This document shows positions 46,490-57,110 of a DNA stretch of 64,000 nt, one piece after another. Source of the stretch: Lamellibrachia satsuma. Taxonomy: Eukaryota; Annelida; Polychaeta; Sabellida; Siboglinidae. How positions within the stretch are numbered: position 1 is the first letter of the stretch; every line of letters begins with the position of its first letter. The notes under the pieces are model-generated. The model did no database searches. It was not told the DNA's origin and saw nothing but the letters and a program-made list of their open reading frames with translations. The stretch is from the NCBI GenBank assembly GCA_033239005.1, contig BSQZ01000016.1, positions 1,112,531-1,176,530 of the forward strand, in the 5' to 3' direction. Both the position numbers and the translations under genes were made by a program.

Positions 46490-46735
46490 AAAAAGTAAAC
46501 AAAGGAAGAATGCAGGAGCTGAGGGAGGAGGTTGGTGTAAAGAGAGTTTAAGGAGGAAGCTGGTGAGGAGTTGGTTAAAGTGGGTTGAACACATGGAACG
46601 AATGGAAGGGGAACTGTTAAGGTTAACAAAGAGAGCTGATATGCTCAGAGTGATGGGCAGAAGAGGAGGTAGACTGCGACGGAGGTGGGAGGACTGTGGG
46701 AGGACAACAGCGAGGGATGGGGGAGTCGTAACACG
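46490..46735 (+). mobile_element. LINE C-terminal tail
   Basis: RRKLVRSWLKWVEHMERMEG, then RVMGRRGGRLRRRWEDC, is the basic motif at the end of many LINE reverse transcriptases (WxGHVxRM...GRRxxGRPxxRWxD). A short fragment. Confidence 0.65.
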
Positions 46736-46955
46736 TGGTGGAGACGGCAGTGAAATGGGAACAGTCACAGAAGGAAAACAATTGACATTCAGTATCGATG
46801 CCAACCTCACCCAGACTTAGGGGTAAAGAGGAAAGCAACAACGTAATATGTACATAATGTATAATAAATGTACATGTCATGTGTGTGAACATGTAGGTGT
46901 GTGTATGTGCATAATGTATTGACCTCCTTTATTGCTTTTATTTTTTATAATTCAT

Positions 46956-46956
<1 letters not shown>

Positions 46957-47000
<44 letters not shown>

Positions 47001-47034
47001 ACATATATATATATATATATATATGTAACATATA
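46957..47034. repeat. Two (AT)n tracts
   Basis: TA dinucleotide runs separated by GTAACATATATA. Confidence 0.9.
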
Positions 47035-47239
47035 TACTGGTAAAGGCCAGAATCGACATGCTGATAAAACTACTAACGTTAATATTGTGTTTACCAAAAA
47101 AGTCTGAAGAAACTTGCACAGCAGATCCATATTTTATGTCTCGAACAGTTATTTCATCGGTGCATCTATTTTCTTCCACAAAACATGATCTGTTGTAACT
47201 AGAAATAGGGTTACGTTGGTTGGACGAGCAGGAAGTCAG

Positions 47240-47337
47240 GCGGGTGCTTAACTTTGACACGTCAGCCTTGAGAGGAAACCCGTCGTCACAATGATGTTGA
47301 TAACATCGAGCAACTCGTGCAGTGGTCAGGACACACT
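47240..47337 (-). pseudogene. Decayed Cys-rich exon, outlying copy of the 52-63 kb cluster
   Basis: The - strand retains CPDHCTSCSMLSTS, then, one frame over, CDDGFPLKA. The same exon appears intact at 61381-61494. This is the leftmost trace of the duplicated cluster. Confidence 0.5.
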
Positions 47338-47519
47338 ACATACAAATAATCACCACATTGGTTGCAAACATTCTTAATGGTGTCAGCTAGAATGCTAAAT
47401 AATAATGTATGGCACATATCGTTTGGAGGACCGATGCTAGCCAGAGCCGTCGTGTTTATGCTTACACACAAAGGGGTCGTGGATAAAGTTGTGTCCCTAG
47501 TCGCTCTGGTGCTCAAAAC

Positions 47520-48205
47520 GACGTGATATCGATTATATTTTGTGCCAATTAATGAAGGTTATGTCGTAAGATATACAGTTTGGTGAGGTGCAATGACTAG
47601 TGTCTTAGAAGGTCTCGCAGCTTCCGGTAGGGAGATTGTCACTATGAACCGTGGGTGTCACCCTGAACATGATATATGCAATAATATTACAGCTACGACT
47701 TACATATATCAGCTACAGAACACGAACAAACTCTCAAGTCTCAATCACACATTGCTAGTCTTTGTTCCATGTGCATGGTGTTTGTGTTAAATTTGTAGTC
47801 TCGGTCACATGTTCACTTGAAGTCCATAAGGTGGCAGCACCTCATGGTAGTCATAACAGCATTAGGTGGTTTATTCAGCTATTGAATTGTTGGTCAACTA
47901 AGGTGATACAATTAGGTGTATGCCAGCTACATACAATTATTATTGTTAAGAGTGTCTTTTGCAGTGGTGACATGTAGCTTGCTCGAGCACCTGGCTCTTA
48001 CGTCCGCTTACACTGCTTCCTTTCAGTTGTTCAGTGTAGTATTCTCCACTCGGTCCTAGTCAGGGCGATCAGACGCAGCTGCCCCAGGTCGGCCGTTGTC
48101 TTTAGCCAATGTGACCCAAAACTAGTGAAGGTAATGAACCCCTTCATACTGCACAAAACATAATAAAGAATCGATAAGACAATATAAATGAGAGGCGTCA
48201 CCCAC
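47520..48205. other. No gene recognised
   Basis: Ordinary AT-rich sequence; no exon, RNA or repeat that I can support. Confidence 0.4.
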
Positions 48206-48214
48206 CTGAACCAA

Positions 48215-48520
48215 GCAGTACAATTTTATTATAAATACTAAAATCTATTAAGCGCCATATAGTGGCATGTTCAAAACATACATGCAATCATGAAAATAAT
48301 AAATGTATAATATAGTTAAAAATATGTAGTAAAAATATAGTATTCGATTAAGATTAATTATTAAATAAATTATAATAAATAAATAAATAATATAGTAAAT
48401 AAATAAATAATTGTAATAAATAAATAATTATAGTAAGTAAATAAATAACTAAAATACATGTTCATAAAACGTGTCCCCAGTCACAGTTATTCCGCGGTAA
48501 ACACACGTATTCATATTATT
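48215..48520 (-). mobile_element. Second L2-like LINE 3' tail
   Basis: The tail TTATTATAAATACTAAAATC ... GCGCCATAT and the AT-rich body leading to ATACATGTTCATAAAACRT match the 3' UTR of the L2-like element at 36065-36460, in the same orientation. No coding part remains. Confidence 0.55.
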
Positions 48521-48587
48521 ACGGTAAATAGGTTGTAAGTAAGTTCTCAAACGTAGTCAGTGTACAGTTAGGTGTGTAAATGTGTGT

Positions 48588-48962
48588 TCAGATATTTGCA
48601 CAATGCAATTCAGCTACCTTCAGTGATTGTGCATTGTCAGTTACATAAAAACCACACACACAGTGAATGGTACACTTGAATATGATGCGTTGTCCTTTTT
48701 CTGTTATTACTAACGATGGAATGTTTGACCCACTGTGACCTGTACCATCAGCACATGAACGACACAACAGGTGTTTGTAACGACGATGTCCATTGAATGT
48801 ATATAGCCAACTCACCCGTTCATATTTATTCGAATAGACCAACCATAGAGCTTTCCAATGATACCACATGTTCCCGTGTGAGGCATTGGTAGCGGAAATG
48901 AAAATTTTTACTACAGAGTTATACCAAAAGCGGAAAAAAATCGGTCGGAATGCTTTTTGCAA
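48588..48962 (-). CDS. Exon-like ORF of the Cys-rich cluster (module with TFEC...GSNIPSLVITEKGQR)
   Basis: A - strand open frame containing SCADGTGHSGSNIPSLVITE, KGQRIIFKCTIHCVCGFYVT and DNAQSLKVAELHC. The same module occurs, more or less decayed, near 52735-52835, 55416-55560, 56400-56515, 59350-59470, 60650-60770 and 61930-62055. Conserved Cys spacing and YNGADRTCHS in other copies loosely resemble a sushi/CCP piece. The frame has no clear splice sites of its own. Function unknown. Confidence 0.4.
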   Translation of the reverse strand: MQKAFRPIFFRFWYNSVVKIFISATNASHGNMWYHWKALWLVYSNKYERVSWLYTFNGHRRYKHLLCRSCADGTGHSGSNIPSLVITEKGQRIIFKCTIHCVCGFYVTDNAQSLKVAELHCANI

Positions 48963-49049
48963 TGAATTGAATTTGGCTCAGTGGTCACTCATACAGTTAA
49001 TAAAATATTTGTTACTTACGTAATGTCAATGTTGATTTAAATGTTCATG

Positions 49050-49310
49050 CCAGTTGGTGTCTGTTGTCCTGTCGGGTTCATGAAAGTCGTAACACGAAGT
49101 GTTGTTGGTGTCTGTTGGCCTGTCAGGTTCTTGAAAGTCATAACACGAAGTCTTGTTGGTGTCTGTTGGCTTGTCGGGTTCCTGGAAGTCGTAACACGAA
49201 GTCTTGTTGGTGTCTGTTGGCCTGTCGGGTTCTTGAAAGTCGTAACACGAAGTGTTGTTGGTGTCTGTTGGCCTGTCGGGTTACTGAAAGTCGTGACATG
49301 AAGGCTTGTT
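49050..49310. repeat. 51 bp minisatellite, five units
   Basis: GGTGTCTGTTGGCCTGTCGG, GTTCTTGAAAGTCGTAACAC and GAAGTCTTGTT recur five times; the 17-codon period keeps frames open on both strands. Confidence 0.9.
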
Positions 49311-49775
49311 TATAAAAAAAGTCTACTTGTTGCAGCGCGTTCTCATGCAATACAACATAGCTTGGGGGCAACCGACACACAACCGACCAACCAACATGCC
49401 ACTACTCAAATAATGCTACGAATAAAAAATAATAACCAGGATCTGAGCAGCCGAAAACGTATATGACTTGACACACGCAGTATGTAAGCTGATAAAACAT
49501 AACGAACGACAATAGGTAGAAATAGTAATTGTTTCACTTCTTTCACGTCTTTCAACCGATCTTGACCGAAGCATACATTTATGACGCACCACTTAACATC
49601 GATTCATCGTTTCATATGCGGATGGCGAATTCATATTTTCACGCACCGGTAGCACCTTGGGTTAGGCATTTGGTATGTTTTGTGTCGCAAAAACGATTAG
49701 ATTTACGATGCAATGGAAACATGCCATTTCACCCCAGTGTTATATTGGTATTGCATACTAAATGCATACTAAATG

Positions 49776-49818
49776 CAATGTTACAATATAGACTCGCTAT
49801 GTCTATATTGTAACATTG
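49776..49818. repeat. Perfect 18 bp hairpin with 7 base loop
   Basis: CAATGTTACAATATAGAC (49776-49793), loop TCGCTAT, then the exact reverse complement (49801-49818). Confidence 0.85.
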
Positions 49819-49930
49819 TTTCAACAGTGTCTAAAAATAGCATCAATTTGTGAATTTTATGTGTGGGGAGTTGTAAAAAAATTACCTATTCATCAGTAAA
49901 AAAACAAGGTCAATGAGTCAAGGGTATTTT

Positions 49931-49986
49931 AGAATGTTCTGGAATTTTCCGTTCATTCTAGAAGATTCTACTCGGAAGTTATATAG
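49931..49986 (+). promoter_or_regulatory. Heat-shock-element cluster followed by a TATA-like box
   Basis: Four contiguous alternating units AGAAT GTTCT GGAAT TTTCC (49931-49950) make a perfect heat-shock element. A second three-unit element ATTCT AGAAG ATTCT follows at 49955-49969. TATATAG starts at 49980, so a + strand start near 50010 is predicted. Established: HSF trimers bind alternating nGAAn units. Inferred: a heat-inducible promoter. I do not recognise the transcribed product. Confidence 0.6.
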
Positions 49987-50405
49987 TGGTGACGTTGCGA
50001 ATGTGCAACTGGAAGGTTCGCCAGGTGTTTAGATACGCTGTTTTCAAAAAAATTAGTTCTGGTCACTGGTCACTAAGGACGCCACCAGTGCTGGCGCAAC
50101 CTGGAGCCCCTGGTGGCGGCAGGCGGCGCATTACGCATTCTATGCCGCGTAAACCAGTGCTGGCGTAAGCAACATGACTACTCGCATGTGTTCATCATCA
50201 CCGAGAACACAGTTCTCTCAGAAGGTGGCGGCTCAAGATCAGCCTCGGTCTGGATTAACGACAAACCCGCTCCCCACATCCACAACCAACAGCTGTTGAA
50301 TGGCCGTCCTCGAAGGTGGCGTGCCGACGGAAACCCCGGAGAGATTTTGTCCGTCTTCGGAGATTGCCTCAGGCGGAAGTGGCAATGACGACTATTTGGT
50401 GAAGC

Positions 50406-51718
50406 CTAATTATGGCTTTTTGCTTTGCTTTCGGCTCCCTTACTGGGTCGTAGCACCCCGCCACGGGTATCGTACCGTCGGGACCCCATCCTATTTTCCT
50501 CTAAAATTAACTTCTCGTATTCGGCATCTAATAATGTTTTCTGAGCCACAGGCAGCCCGCCAGCTCGGAAGTCCAACATTTCAAGGGAATTTATCCCGTT
50601 AAGATAGTTCTGCGTGATGACCAGTTCGTTGTGTATTGTTGACTTCCAGGCATGGAAGTCAGAGGCAGTTACGCCATAAATAGTTCCACTGTCGTTCCTT
50701 GACCGGGAAGTACAAGACGGACTTACAAGTCTAGGCCGCTGTAAAGGCGGCCGAACATCATTGCTAACCGAAAAACAGATGTCGGGAAGACTCGCGTCGG
50801 TGTCATCATTGGCGATAGCTGCCTCTCTGTCTACCGTTGGGCTGTGTAGATATATGCTCCGTCTCCCGGGGCTGTCTGGTCGAGGTCGGTCGTCGACAAA
50901 GGTGCTCAGCCTCCCAGAGCTATAGTTCCGAGGCCGGGAGTCACGATTTACTCGTGCCATGTCCTTACGCGGGTTGTCGACATCTGTGTTCACCACATTA
51001 AAAACATGTCTACATTCAATGTCGTTTACAGGGTCAGAAGTACTAAGGCGGGCAGACATTTCTGCCTCAGCCTGTTCCACTATAAGACCTGTGCTGTTAA
51101 TTCATATCCTTATCAAATGGGTTGTGGCGCTGCCTCACAGCGCCTTCAGAGAGGCCGGTCAAGCCGGGAATACAAGTTATTACTCCGCCTCAAGGAGCTA
51201 TGTTTGTCACGAGGCCGATCAAGCCGGGTGTCATGACCAGTATTTGTGCTCTGCCTCCCAGAGCTGTTATACTGAGGCCGGTCCAGCCGGGAAACAGATG
51301 GGCTGCCACCTTTGCTCACGTCCTCTGACGAGTGCTGGGCAAGCTTAATGTTGTGGCCGCCTGGATACACCTTAAGCGCACACAGTTCGGCTCTAGCGAA
51401 GAGCTGCAGCTCTTCATCAGACCACGAGGCTGACGAGTGGTACCTTTGACCAACTCCTTCGCCCACAGGGTTGCGTAGGACTCGTTGTTTTGGCGGGGAA
51501 AAACTCTCCACCTCAATCTGAGTCCCAGCACCCTGGGTTTCAGGCACGGTCTCCCTCTCCATCTCACCAGCCTGCTTGTGCCGTCGAAAGTCCAGCCAGG
51601 GAGTCGTCCGATTGTGCACCGGTAGCTTGGGCGGGTGGGGGTGGGTCGGACACACGACCACTGTGCCAATCACGAATAGCGATATAGGCTGCCATGCGCC
51701 TGACACTCTTGATGGCAT
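50406..51718 (-). CDS. Two ORFs of unknown origin, possibly gag/ORF1 of a retroelement
   Basis: The - strand has a 190-codon frame (51718-51146) and then a 224-codon frame (51080-50406). Both are hydrophilic and rich in Arg, Ser and Asp. The first ends in imperfect repeats (SRLDRPQYNSSGRQST, TRLDRPRDKHSSLRRS). At DNA level a unit of about 66 bases (GAGGCCGGTCAAGCCGG type) runs across 51130-51300, with decayed copies near 50850-50950. The second frame has DFHAWKSTIHNELVITQNYL, a possible helical segment. It is more GC-rich than its surroundings. No conserved domain recognised, so a retroelement gag is only a guess. Confidence 0.3.
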
Positions 51719-51906
51719 CTAGCGAACTCTGAGTGAATGAGGCCGCTAGCTAGATGTTGACTTTGGTTGCCCCTGCCTCCGGGAGCCGAATCTCCTCCCT
51801 CGCCACCAGTACCCGCTCGTCATGACTCCACCTGGCTTTACTCACCTTCGGCACATGCAACAAGTGATATTCCACAGCATGCGCCTTCCGCTGATGCAAC
51901 AACAGG

Positions 51907-52032
51907 CCACTCACTCACTCACTCACTCACTCACTCACTCACTCACTCACTCACTCACTCACTCACTCACTCACTCACTCACTCACTCACTCACTCACTC
52001 ACTCACTCACTCACTCACTCACTCACTCACTA
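51907..52032. repeat. (TCAC)n microsatellite, about 31 units
   Basis: Pure CACT/TCAC tetranucleotide repeat, 126 bases. Frames with alternating Ser-Leu-Thr-His residues here are artefacts of it. Confidence 0.95.
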
Positions 52033-52087
52033 GGATTAAGCAGTTTAGCTCTTCAGCAATGGAGCAGAAAGTCAGGTTGGTGCTTAC

Positions 52088-52176
52088 TTTGACACGTCTT
52101 GTCAGCCTTGAGAGCAAACCCGTGGTCACACTGACATCAGACGACGTCGAGCAAGTCTTCCAGTGGTCAGAACATT
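52088..52176 (-). pseudogene. Cys-rich exon copy with shared 25-base deletion
   Basis: The acceptor TTTGTTTGCAG and donor GTAAGC are intact and it begins ECSDHWKTCS. The exon is 89 bases, exactly 25 fewer than the intact homologue at 61381-61494, so the second half (DHGFALKADKTCQ) is out of frame with the first. Read straight through it is still open, which leaves a changed C-terminal half possible. Confidence 0.5.
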
Positions 52177-52432
52177 CTGCAAACAAATAATCACCATATT
52201 GGCTGCAAGAGTTCATACTGATGAATCAGCTTGAATATAAAATAATAACGTATGGTCGTATATAGTGCTGGTATTTGCCTAGACAAAGTGGTTACTCCAT
52301 TACCAAAGCACATTTTTTTAGTAGTAGCTAATGTGGGTTTTTGTGAATTGAGACCATTGGCTCTGTGAATCCATGGCAAGTTTTCCATTTCCATGTGTGG
52401 GATCTTTTACTTCCCCATTGCATAAGACTTAC

Positions 52433-52586
52433 TTGGAATTTATGTCTTCCGGATCATGCGTCTGCTTGATCTTCATCCTTACTTCACTGCGTGATGCAAT
52501 GCTGGTAACGATCTCGATATGTACCACCATTTTGTCCCAACTTCGCCTCTGGCCATAAGCACTGCAATAAAACGAGACATCGTTGG
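52433..52586 (-). CDS. Exon with VSFYCSAYGQRRSWDKMV (best copy)
   Basis: Acceptor TTGTCACTGCAG and strong donor GTAAGTC frame a 154-base open exon (phases 1 and 2) encoding ANDVSFYCSAYGQRRSWDKM, VVHIEIVTSIASRSEVRMKI and KQTHDPEDINSK. The VSFYCSAYG start and alternating hydrophobic residues could be a beta-strand-rich domain such as an Ig-like fold, but this is a guess. Truncated copies lie at about 56085-56200 and 61720-61835. Confidence 0.45.
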
Positions 52587-52734
52587 CTGCAGTGACAACA
52601 CATGCCTCTCAATAATAACCTACTAAAAGCTTACTCAACATAATGTATACACATACACATACATGCATTAAAAATTATGCATAATATTACTTAACAAGCA
52701 CACATACAGTGATTGATGCACTTGAATTGGATGC

Positions 52735-53020
52735 ATAATCCTTTTTCTGTCATTGTTGGCGAAGGGACGTTTGACTCACTTTGACACTTAACTTCAGCAC
52801 CGTTGTACGCATAGTGAGTGTCGTATTCAAAGGTGAAAACTAAAAGATGTGTCTACCATCCCATTTTGCTGGTAAGTTTTAATTTCTACCAGCCCAACCA
52901 ATATCCTAACAGCCCTGATATTGCGCTGCACCAGCGCCACGCTTGTGAGCTGTCGTGGAGTACGCCCAGGCGTCGCCACTGTCGTCTGCGTCGTTGCATT
53001 CAGATACCTTTTATATACGT
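52735..53020 (-). pseudogene. Copies of the YNGA and ECNDADDS modules
   Basis: 52735-52835 reads FEYDTHYAYNGAEVKCQSES, then PTMTEKGLCIQFKC. 52930-53010 reads ECNDADDSGDAWAYSTTAHK. The second runs straight into a CAATATCAGGGCTG sequence that looks like a hAT terminus. No complete set of splice sites. Confidence 0.4.
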
Positions 53021-53169
53021 CACCAAACATTTGGCTGGTAGGTTTCAAAGTCAACCCTCATGACCAATATTCTACTAGCTCTGATATTGCGTTGGGGAGA
53101 AATTGTTAAATAAAACCATGAAAACCATAATAAACACTTATTTTAATCAAACACAAAATGAAGAAATAT

Positions 53170-53318
53170 CTATGTGATGGATGCAACTGGCCCGACTGCA
53201 AAAATACCGGCCATTGGCTTATGGGCCAGTGTTAGCTTATAGCCCTGGTCGCCTCCGGTTGCTTTGCATTGAGTATCACCGTTCTTGATGACACAACTGT
53301 TGCAGTTGACAGGACATT
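53170..53318 (-). CDS. Terminal Cys-rich exon, copy A
   Basis: After the acceptor TGTGTTAG, a 149-base frame encodes ECPVNCNSCVIKNGDTQCKA, TGGDQGYKLTLAHKPMAG, IFAVGPVASIT and a TAG stop. An ATTAAA-like poly(A) signal follows. The Cys pattern matches a furin-like repeat. The last third overlaps a sequence with hAT-terminus features (CAGGGCTATAAGCTAACACT...TGGCCC), so the stop may come from a transposon. Near-identical copy at 56962-57110. Confidence 0.5.
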
Positions 53319-53533
53319 CTAACACATTTCATTGTGTGTCTTTATAAATAACTTTCTGGGGAAACATTAAGTTAATATAACCAGGTTAGCATACATACCA
53401 TCAAACATTGCTTGTATTTCTCTTGAGCCTTAGTTTTAAAATGTAATATTCAGAAGAATTTTTCTTTCATACGTGGCTGAAAAGCAAAGTATTCAACAAA
53501 ATTACGAATCTCATAATATTTAAAGAAAAACAT

Positions 53534-53614
53534 GAATGAATCTGTCCTTGCATGTCAAACACTTCATTTCGCCATCAATTTTAAAAGAGCACACAGCGGA
53601 GTCTGTTGGACATT
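53534..53614 (-). pseudogene. Furin-like Cys exon copy, 3' truncated
   Basis: Acceptor and ECPTDSAVCSFKIDGEMKCL, then TCKDRF, are present. The end diverges from the other copies and the donor is missing. Confidence 0.5.
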
Positions 53615-53914
53615 CTACACAAATATCAGCATCCTGCTCACAACTGTGCACCACCAGTGGTTTCTATGGCAATCCAAAACTGGACAACACTGGTGTAAAC
53701 CTTCATCCAGTGTAGCCATTTATCCATTCCTTGGCAGTACTAGCAAATAATTATAGCAACTTAAATTATAGCAAAGTCTTACATGGAACACTATGTAACT
53801 CACTCTATTTTCTTCCACAAAATATGGTCTGTTGTAATTAGAAAGAATGTTAGACATGTCGGCTCTTCAGTAATGGAGCAGAAAGTCAGGTTGGTGCATA
53901 CTTGTCAGCCTTGA

Positions 53915-55150
53915 GAGCAAACCCGTCATCACACTGACGTTAGGCGACATCGAGCACCTCTTGCAGCCTTGAGAGCAAACCCGTCGTCACACTGACGTTA
54001 GACGACATCTAGCACCTCTTGCAGCATTGAGAGCAAACCCGTCGTCACACTGACGTTAGACGACATCGAGCACCTCTTGCAGCCTTAATAGCAAACCCGT
54101 CGTCACACTGACGTTAGACGACATCGAGCACCTCTTGCAGCCTTGATAGCAAACCCGTCGTCAAACTGACGTTAGACGACATCTAGCACCTCTTGCAGCA
54201 TTGAGAGCAAATCCGTCGTCACACTGACGTTAGACGACATCGAGCACCTCTTGCAGCCTTGATAGCAAACCCGTCGTCACACTGACGTTAGACGACATCT
54301 AGCACCTCTTGCAGCCTTGAGAACAAACCCGTCGTCACACTGACGTTAGACGACATCTAGCACCTCTTGCAGCCTTGAGAGCAAACCCGTCGTCACACTG
54401 ACGTTAGACGACATCGAGCACCTCTTGCAGCCTTGAGAGCAAACCCGTCGTCACACTGACGTTAGACGACATCGAGCACCTGTTGCAGCCTTGAGAGCAA
54501 ACCCGTCGTCACACTGACGTTAGACGACATCTAGCACCTCTTGCAGCCTTGAGAGCAAACCCGTTGTCACACTGACGTTAGACGACATCTAGCACCTCTT
54601 GTAGCCTTGAGAACAAACCCGTCGTCACACTGACGTTAGACGACATCTAGCACCTCTTGTAGCCTTGTAAGCAAACCCGTCGTCACACTGACGTTAGACG
54701 ACATCTAGCACCTCTTGTAGCCTTGAGAACAAACCCGTAGTCACACTGACGTTAGACGACATCTAGCACCTCTGGTAGTTTTGAGAACAAACCCGTCGTC
54801 ACACTGACGTTGACGACATCTAGCACCTCTTGCAGCCTTGAAAGCAAACCCATCGTCACACTGACGTTAGACGACATCTAGCACCTCTTGTAGCCTTGAG
54901 AGCAAACCCGTCGTCACACTGACGTTAGACGACATCTAACACCTCTTGTAGCCTTGAGAGCAAACCCGTCGTCACACTGACGTTAGACGACATCTAGCAC
55001 CTCTTGTAGCCTTGAGAACAAACCCGTCGTCACACTGACGTTGACGACATCTAGCACCTCTTGCAGCCTTGAGAGCAAACCCGTCGTCACACTAACGTTG
55101 ACCACATCTAGCACCTCTTGTAGCATTGAGAACAAACCCGTCGTCACAAT
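53915..55150. repeat. 58 bp array of an exon fragment, about 22 units
   Basis: The unit AGCCTTGAGAGCAAACCCGT, CGTCACACTGACGTTAGACG, ACATCTAGCACCTCTTGC repeats about 22 times; some units are 56 bases. It is the inner part of the Cys-rich exon seen at 52088-52176 (same 25-base deletion), minus its splice sites. Many units carry TAG where the exon has TCG (CATCTAGCAC versus CATCGAGCAC). A shorter array of the same unit is at 63170-63500. Confidence 0.9.
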
Positions 55151-55205
55151 TGTCTGTCTTACATTCGGTCTTACTGCCAACAGTTGCAGTTGTCAGGACA
55201 CTCTG
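55151..55205 (-). pseudogene. Start of a Cys-rich exon abutting the 58 bp array
   Basis: Reads ECPDNCN, then in another frame TVGSKTECKTDNCDDGFVL, with the array beginning directly inside the exon. The same variant occurs at about 60250-60350. These show that the array grew out of this exon type. Confidence 0.5.
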
Positions 55206-55415
55206 CAAACACATAATCACGGTATTGGCTGCAAGATTTCATACCGGTGTCAGCTAGAATACAAAATAATAATGTATGGTCGTGTGTATATAGCGCCGAT
55301 ATCTGTCTATACAAAGCGCTTACTTCATTATTAGAGCACATTTTTGGCAGATGTTAATGTGAGATTTGTCATTCCTCAGTGACTGCTCCTTGTCAATTAC
55401 ACAACAGGCGCACGT

Positions 55416-55560
55416 TCAGTGAATGGTACATTTGAATTTGATGCGTTGGCCTTGTTCTGTTATTACCAACGATGGAATGTTTGACTCGCTGTGAAATGTG
55501 CGATCTGCACCGTTGTACATGTAGCGAGTGTTGCATTCAAAGGTTAAAACCATTGTCTTC
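55416..55560 (-). pseudogene. FEC...NIPSLVITEQGQR module copy
   Basis: Open frame with LTFECNTRYMYNGADRTFHS, then ESNIPSLVITEQGQRIKFKC and TIH, before a stop. The best-preserved copy of this module in the dense cluster. Confidence 0.45.
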
Positions 55561-55744
55561 ATCCAGTTTAACCAGTTATGCATTCTTTGACAATACAAGC
55601 AAATAAATATAGCAAATTATGTTACCAAATAAGGGCCTGCGTTGTCTCAACTGGAACAGTATGCAACTCACTCTATTTTCTTCCACAAAACATGATCTGT
55701 TTTAACTAGAAAGAGGATTAAGCAGGTTGAAAGTCATGTTGATG

Positions 55745-55837
55745 CTTATTTGACACGTCTTGTCAGCCTTGAGAGCAAACCCGTCGTCACACTGACATCA
55801 GACGACATCTATCAACTCTTCCAGTGGTCAGAACACT
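55745..55837 (-). pseudogene. Cys-rich exon copy with lost donor
   Basis: The 25-base deletion is shared, TCG is mutated to a stop-forming TAG in the Cys region, and the donor GTAAGC has become ATAAGC. Clearly dead. Confidence 0.5.
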
Positions 55838-56255
55838 CTGCAAACAAAACAAATAATCACCATATCGGCTGCAAACATTCATACAGGTGTCAGTTAGAAT
55901 GCAAAGTAATAATGCATGGTTGTACACAGCGCTGGTATATGCCAAAACAAAGTGCTTACTCCATTACAAGAGCAAATTTTTGAGTAGTAACTAGTGTGGG
56001 TTTTTGTGAATTGAGACCATTGGCTCTGTGAATCAACGGCAAGTTTTCCATTTCCCTGTGTGGGATGTTTTACTTCCCCTAGCATAAGACTTTCTCTGCG
56101 TGATGCAGTGATGGTAACGATCTCGATCTGTGCCACCATTTTGTCCCGACTTCGCCTCTGGCCATAAGCACTGTAATAAAACAAGACATCGTTGCCTGCA
56201 GTGACAATACATGCCGCTCAATAATAACCTACTAAAAGCTTACTTTACAAAAGCT

Positions 56256-56256
<1 letters not shown>

Positions 56257-56339
<83 letters not shown>
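56257..56339. repeat. (AT)n microsatellite
   Basis: About 80 bases of TA repeat between the VSFYCSAYG-type copy and the next module. Confidence 0.9.
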
Positions 56340-56342
<3 letters not shown>

Positions 56343-56589
56343 TTCAAAATTATGCATAAGATCTCTTAACAAGCACACATACAGAGATTGATGCAATATA
56401 ATTTGATGCATAGTCCTTATTTTGTCATTGTTGATGAAGGGACTTTGGACTCACTGTGACATATGCGATCTGCACCGTTGTACACATAGTGAGTGTCACA
56501 TTGAAAGGTAAACACATTTTTTTCCTACCAGCCCATTGGGCAGGTACGTTTTAATATCTACCAGCCCAACCAATATTCTACCAGCCCTG

Positions 56590-56700
56590 ATATTGCGCTC
56601 CATCTGCGCCACGCTTGCGAGCTGTCATGGAGTAGACCCAGGTGTCGTCACTGTCGTCTGTGTCTTTGCACTCATATCCCTTGTATGCACATCACCAAAT
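56590..56700 (-). pseudogene. GYECKDTDDSDDTWVYSMTA module
   Basis: Frame GYECKDTDDSDDTWVYSMTA, RKRGADGAQYQGW, then stop. Copies at 52930, 59550 and 60830 vary only slightly. Conserved acidic stretch; no known domain recognised. An acceptor-like CATACAAG precedes it, no donor follows. Confidence 0.4.
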
Positions 56701-56961
56701 ATTTATGGATAGTGTACTAGACAAATTGATAATTATTTTACTTTACTTATTGAGACAACTGTCACTGGTACTTGACAGTGTGAATCTGTCCTTGCAGGTC
56801 AAATACTTCATTTCACCTTCAGACTTGAAAGCCTCTCGTCACACTAACATCAGACGACATCGAGCAATTCTTGCAGTTGTCATTCTACTAGCTCTGATAT
56901 TGCGTTGGGGAGAACCATGATAAACACTTTTATTTTCATCAAACACAAAATGAAGAATTAT

Positions 56962-57110
56962 CTATATGATGGATGCAACTGGCCCGTCTGCAAAAATACC
57001 GGCCATTGGCTTCTGGGCCAGTGTTAGCTTATAGCCCTGGTCGCCTCCGGTTGCTTTGCATTGAGTCTCACCGTTCTTGATGACACAACTGTTGCAGTTG
57101 ACAGGACATT
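56962..57110 (-). CDS. Terminal Cys-rich exon, copy B
   Basis: Same 149-base structure as copy A (53170-53318): acceptor TGTCTTAG, ECPVNCNSCVIKNGETQCKA, then a TAG stop. Two further copies (about 59800-59933 and 62200-62326) have a short deletion that removes the stop. Confidence 0.5.

Noticed and set aside
51767..52190. Two + strand frames with Ser-Leu-Thr-His repeats
   Set aside because: They are products of the (TCAC)n microsatellite.
53915..55150. CRISPR array of 22 repeats
   Set aside because: No spacers: the whole 58 bp is repeated and derives from a Cys-rich exon.
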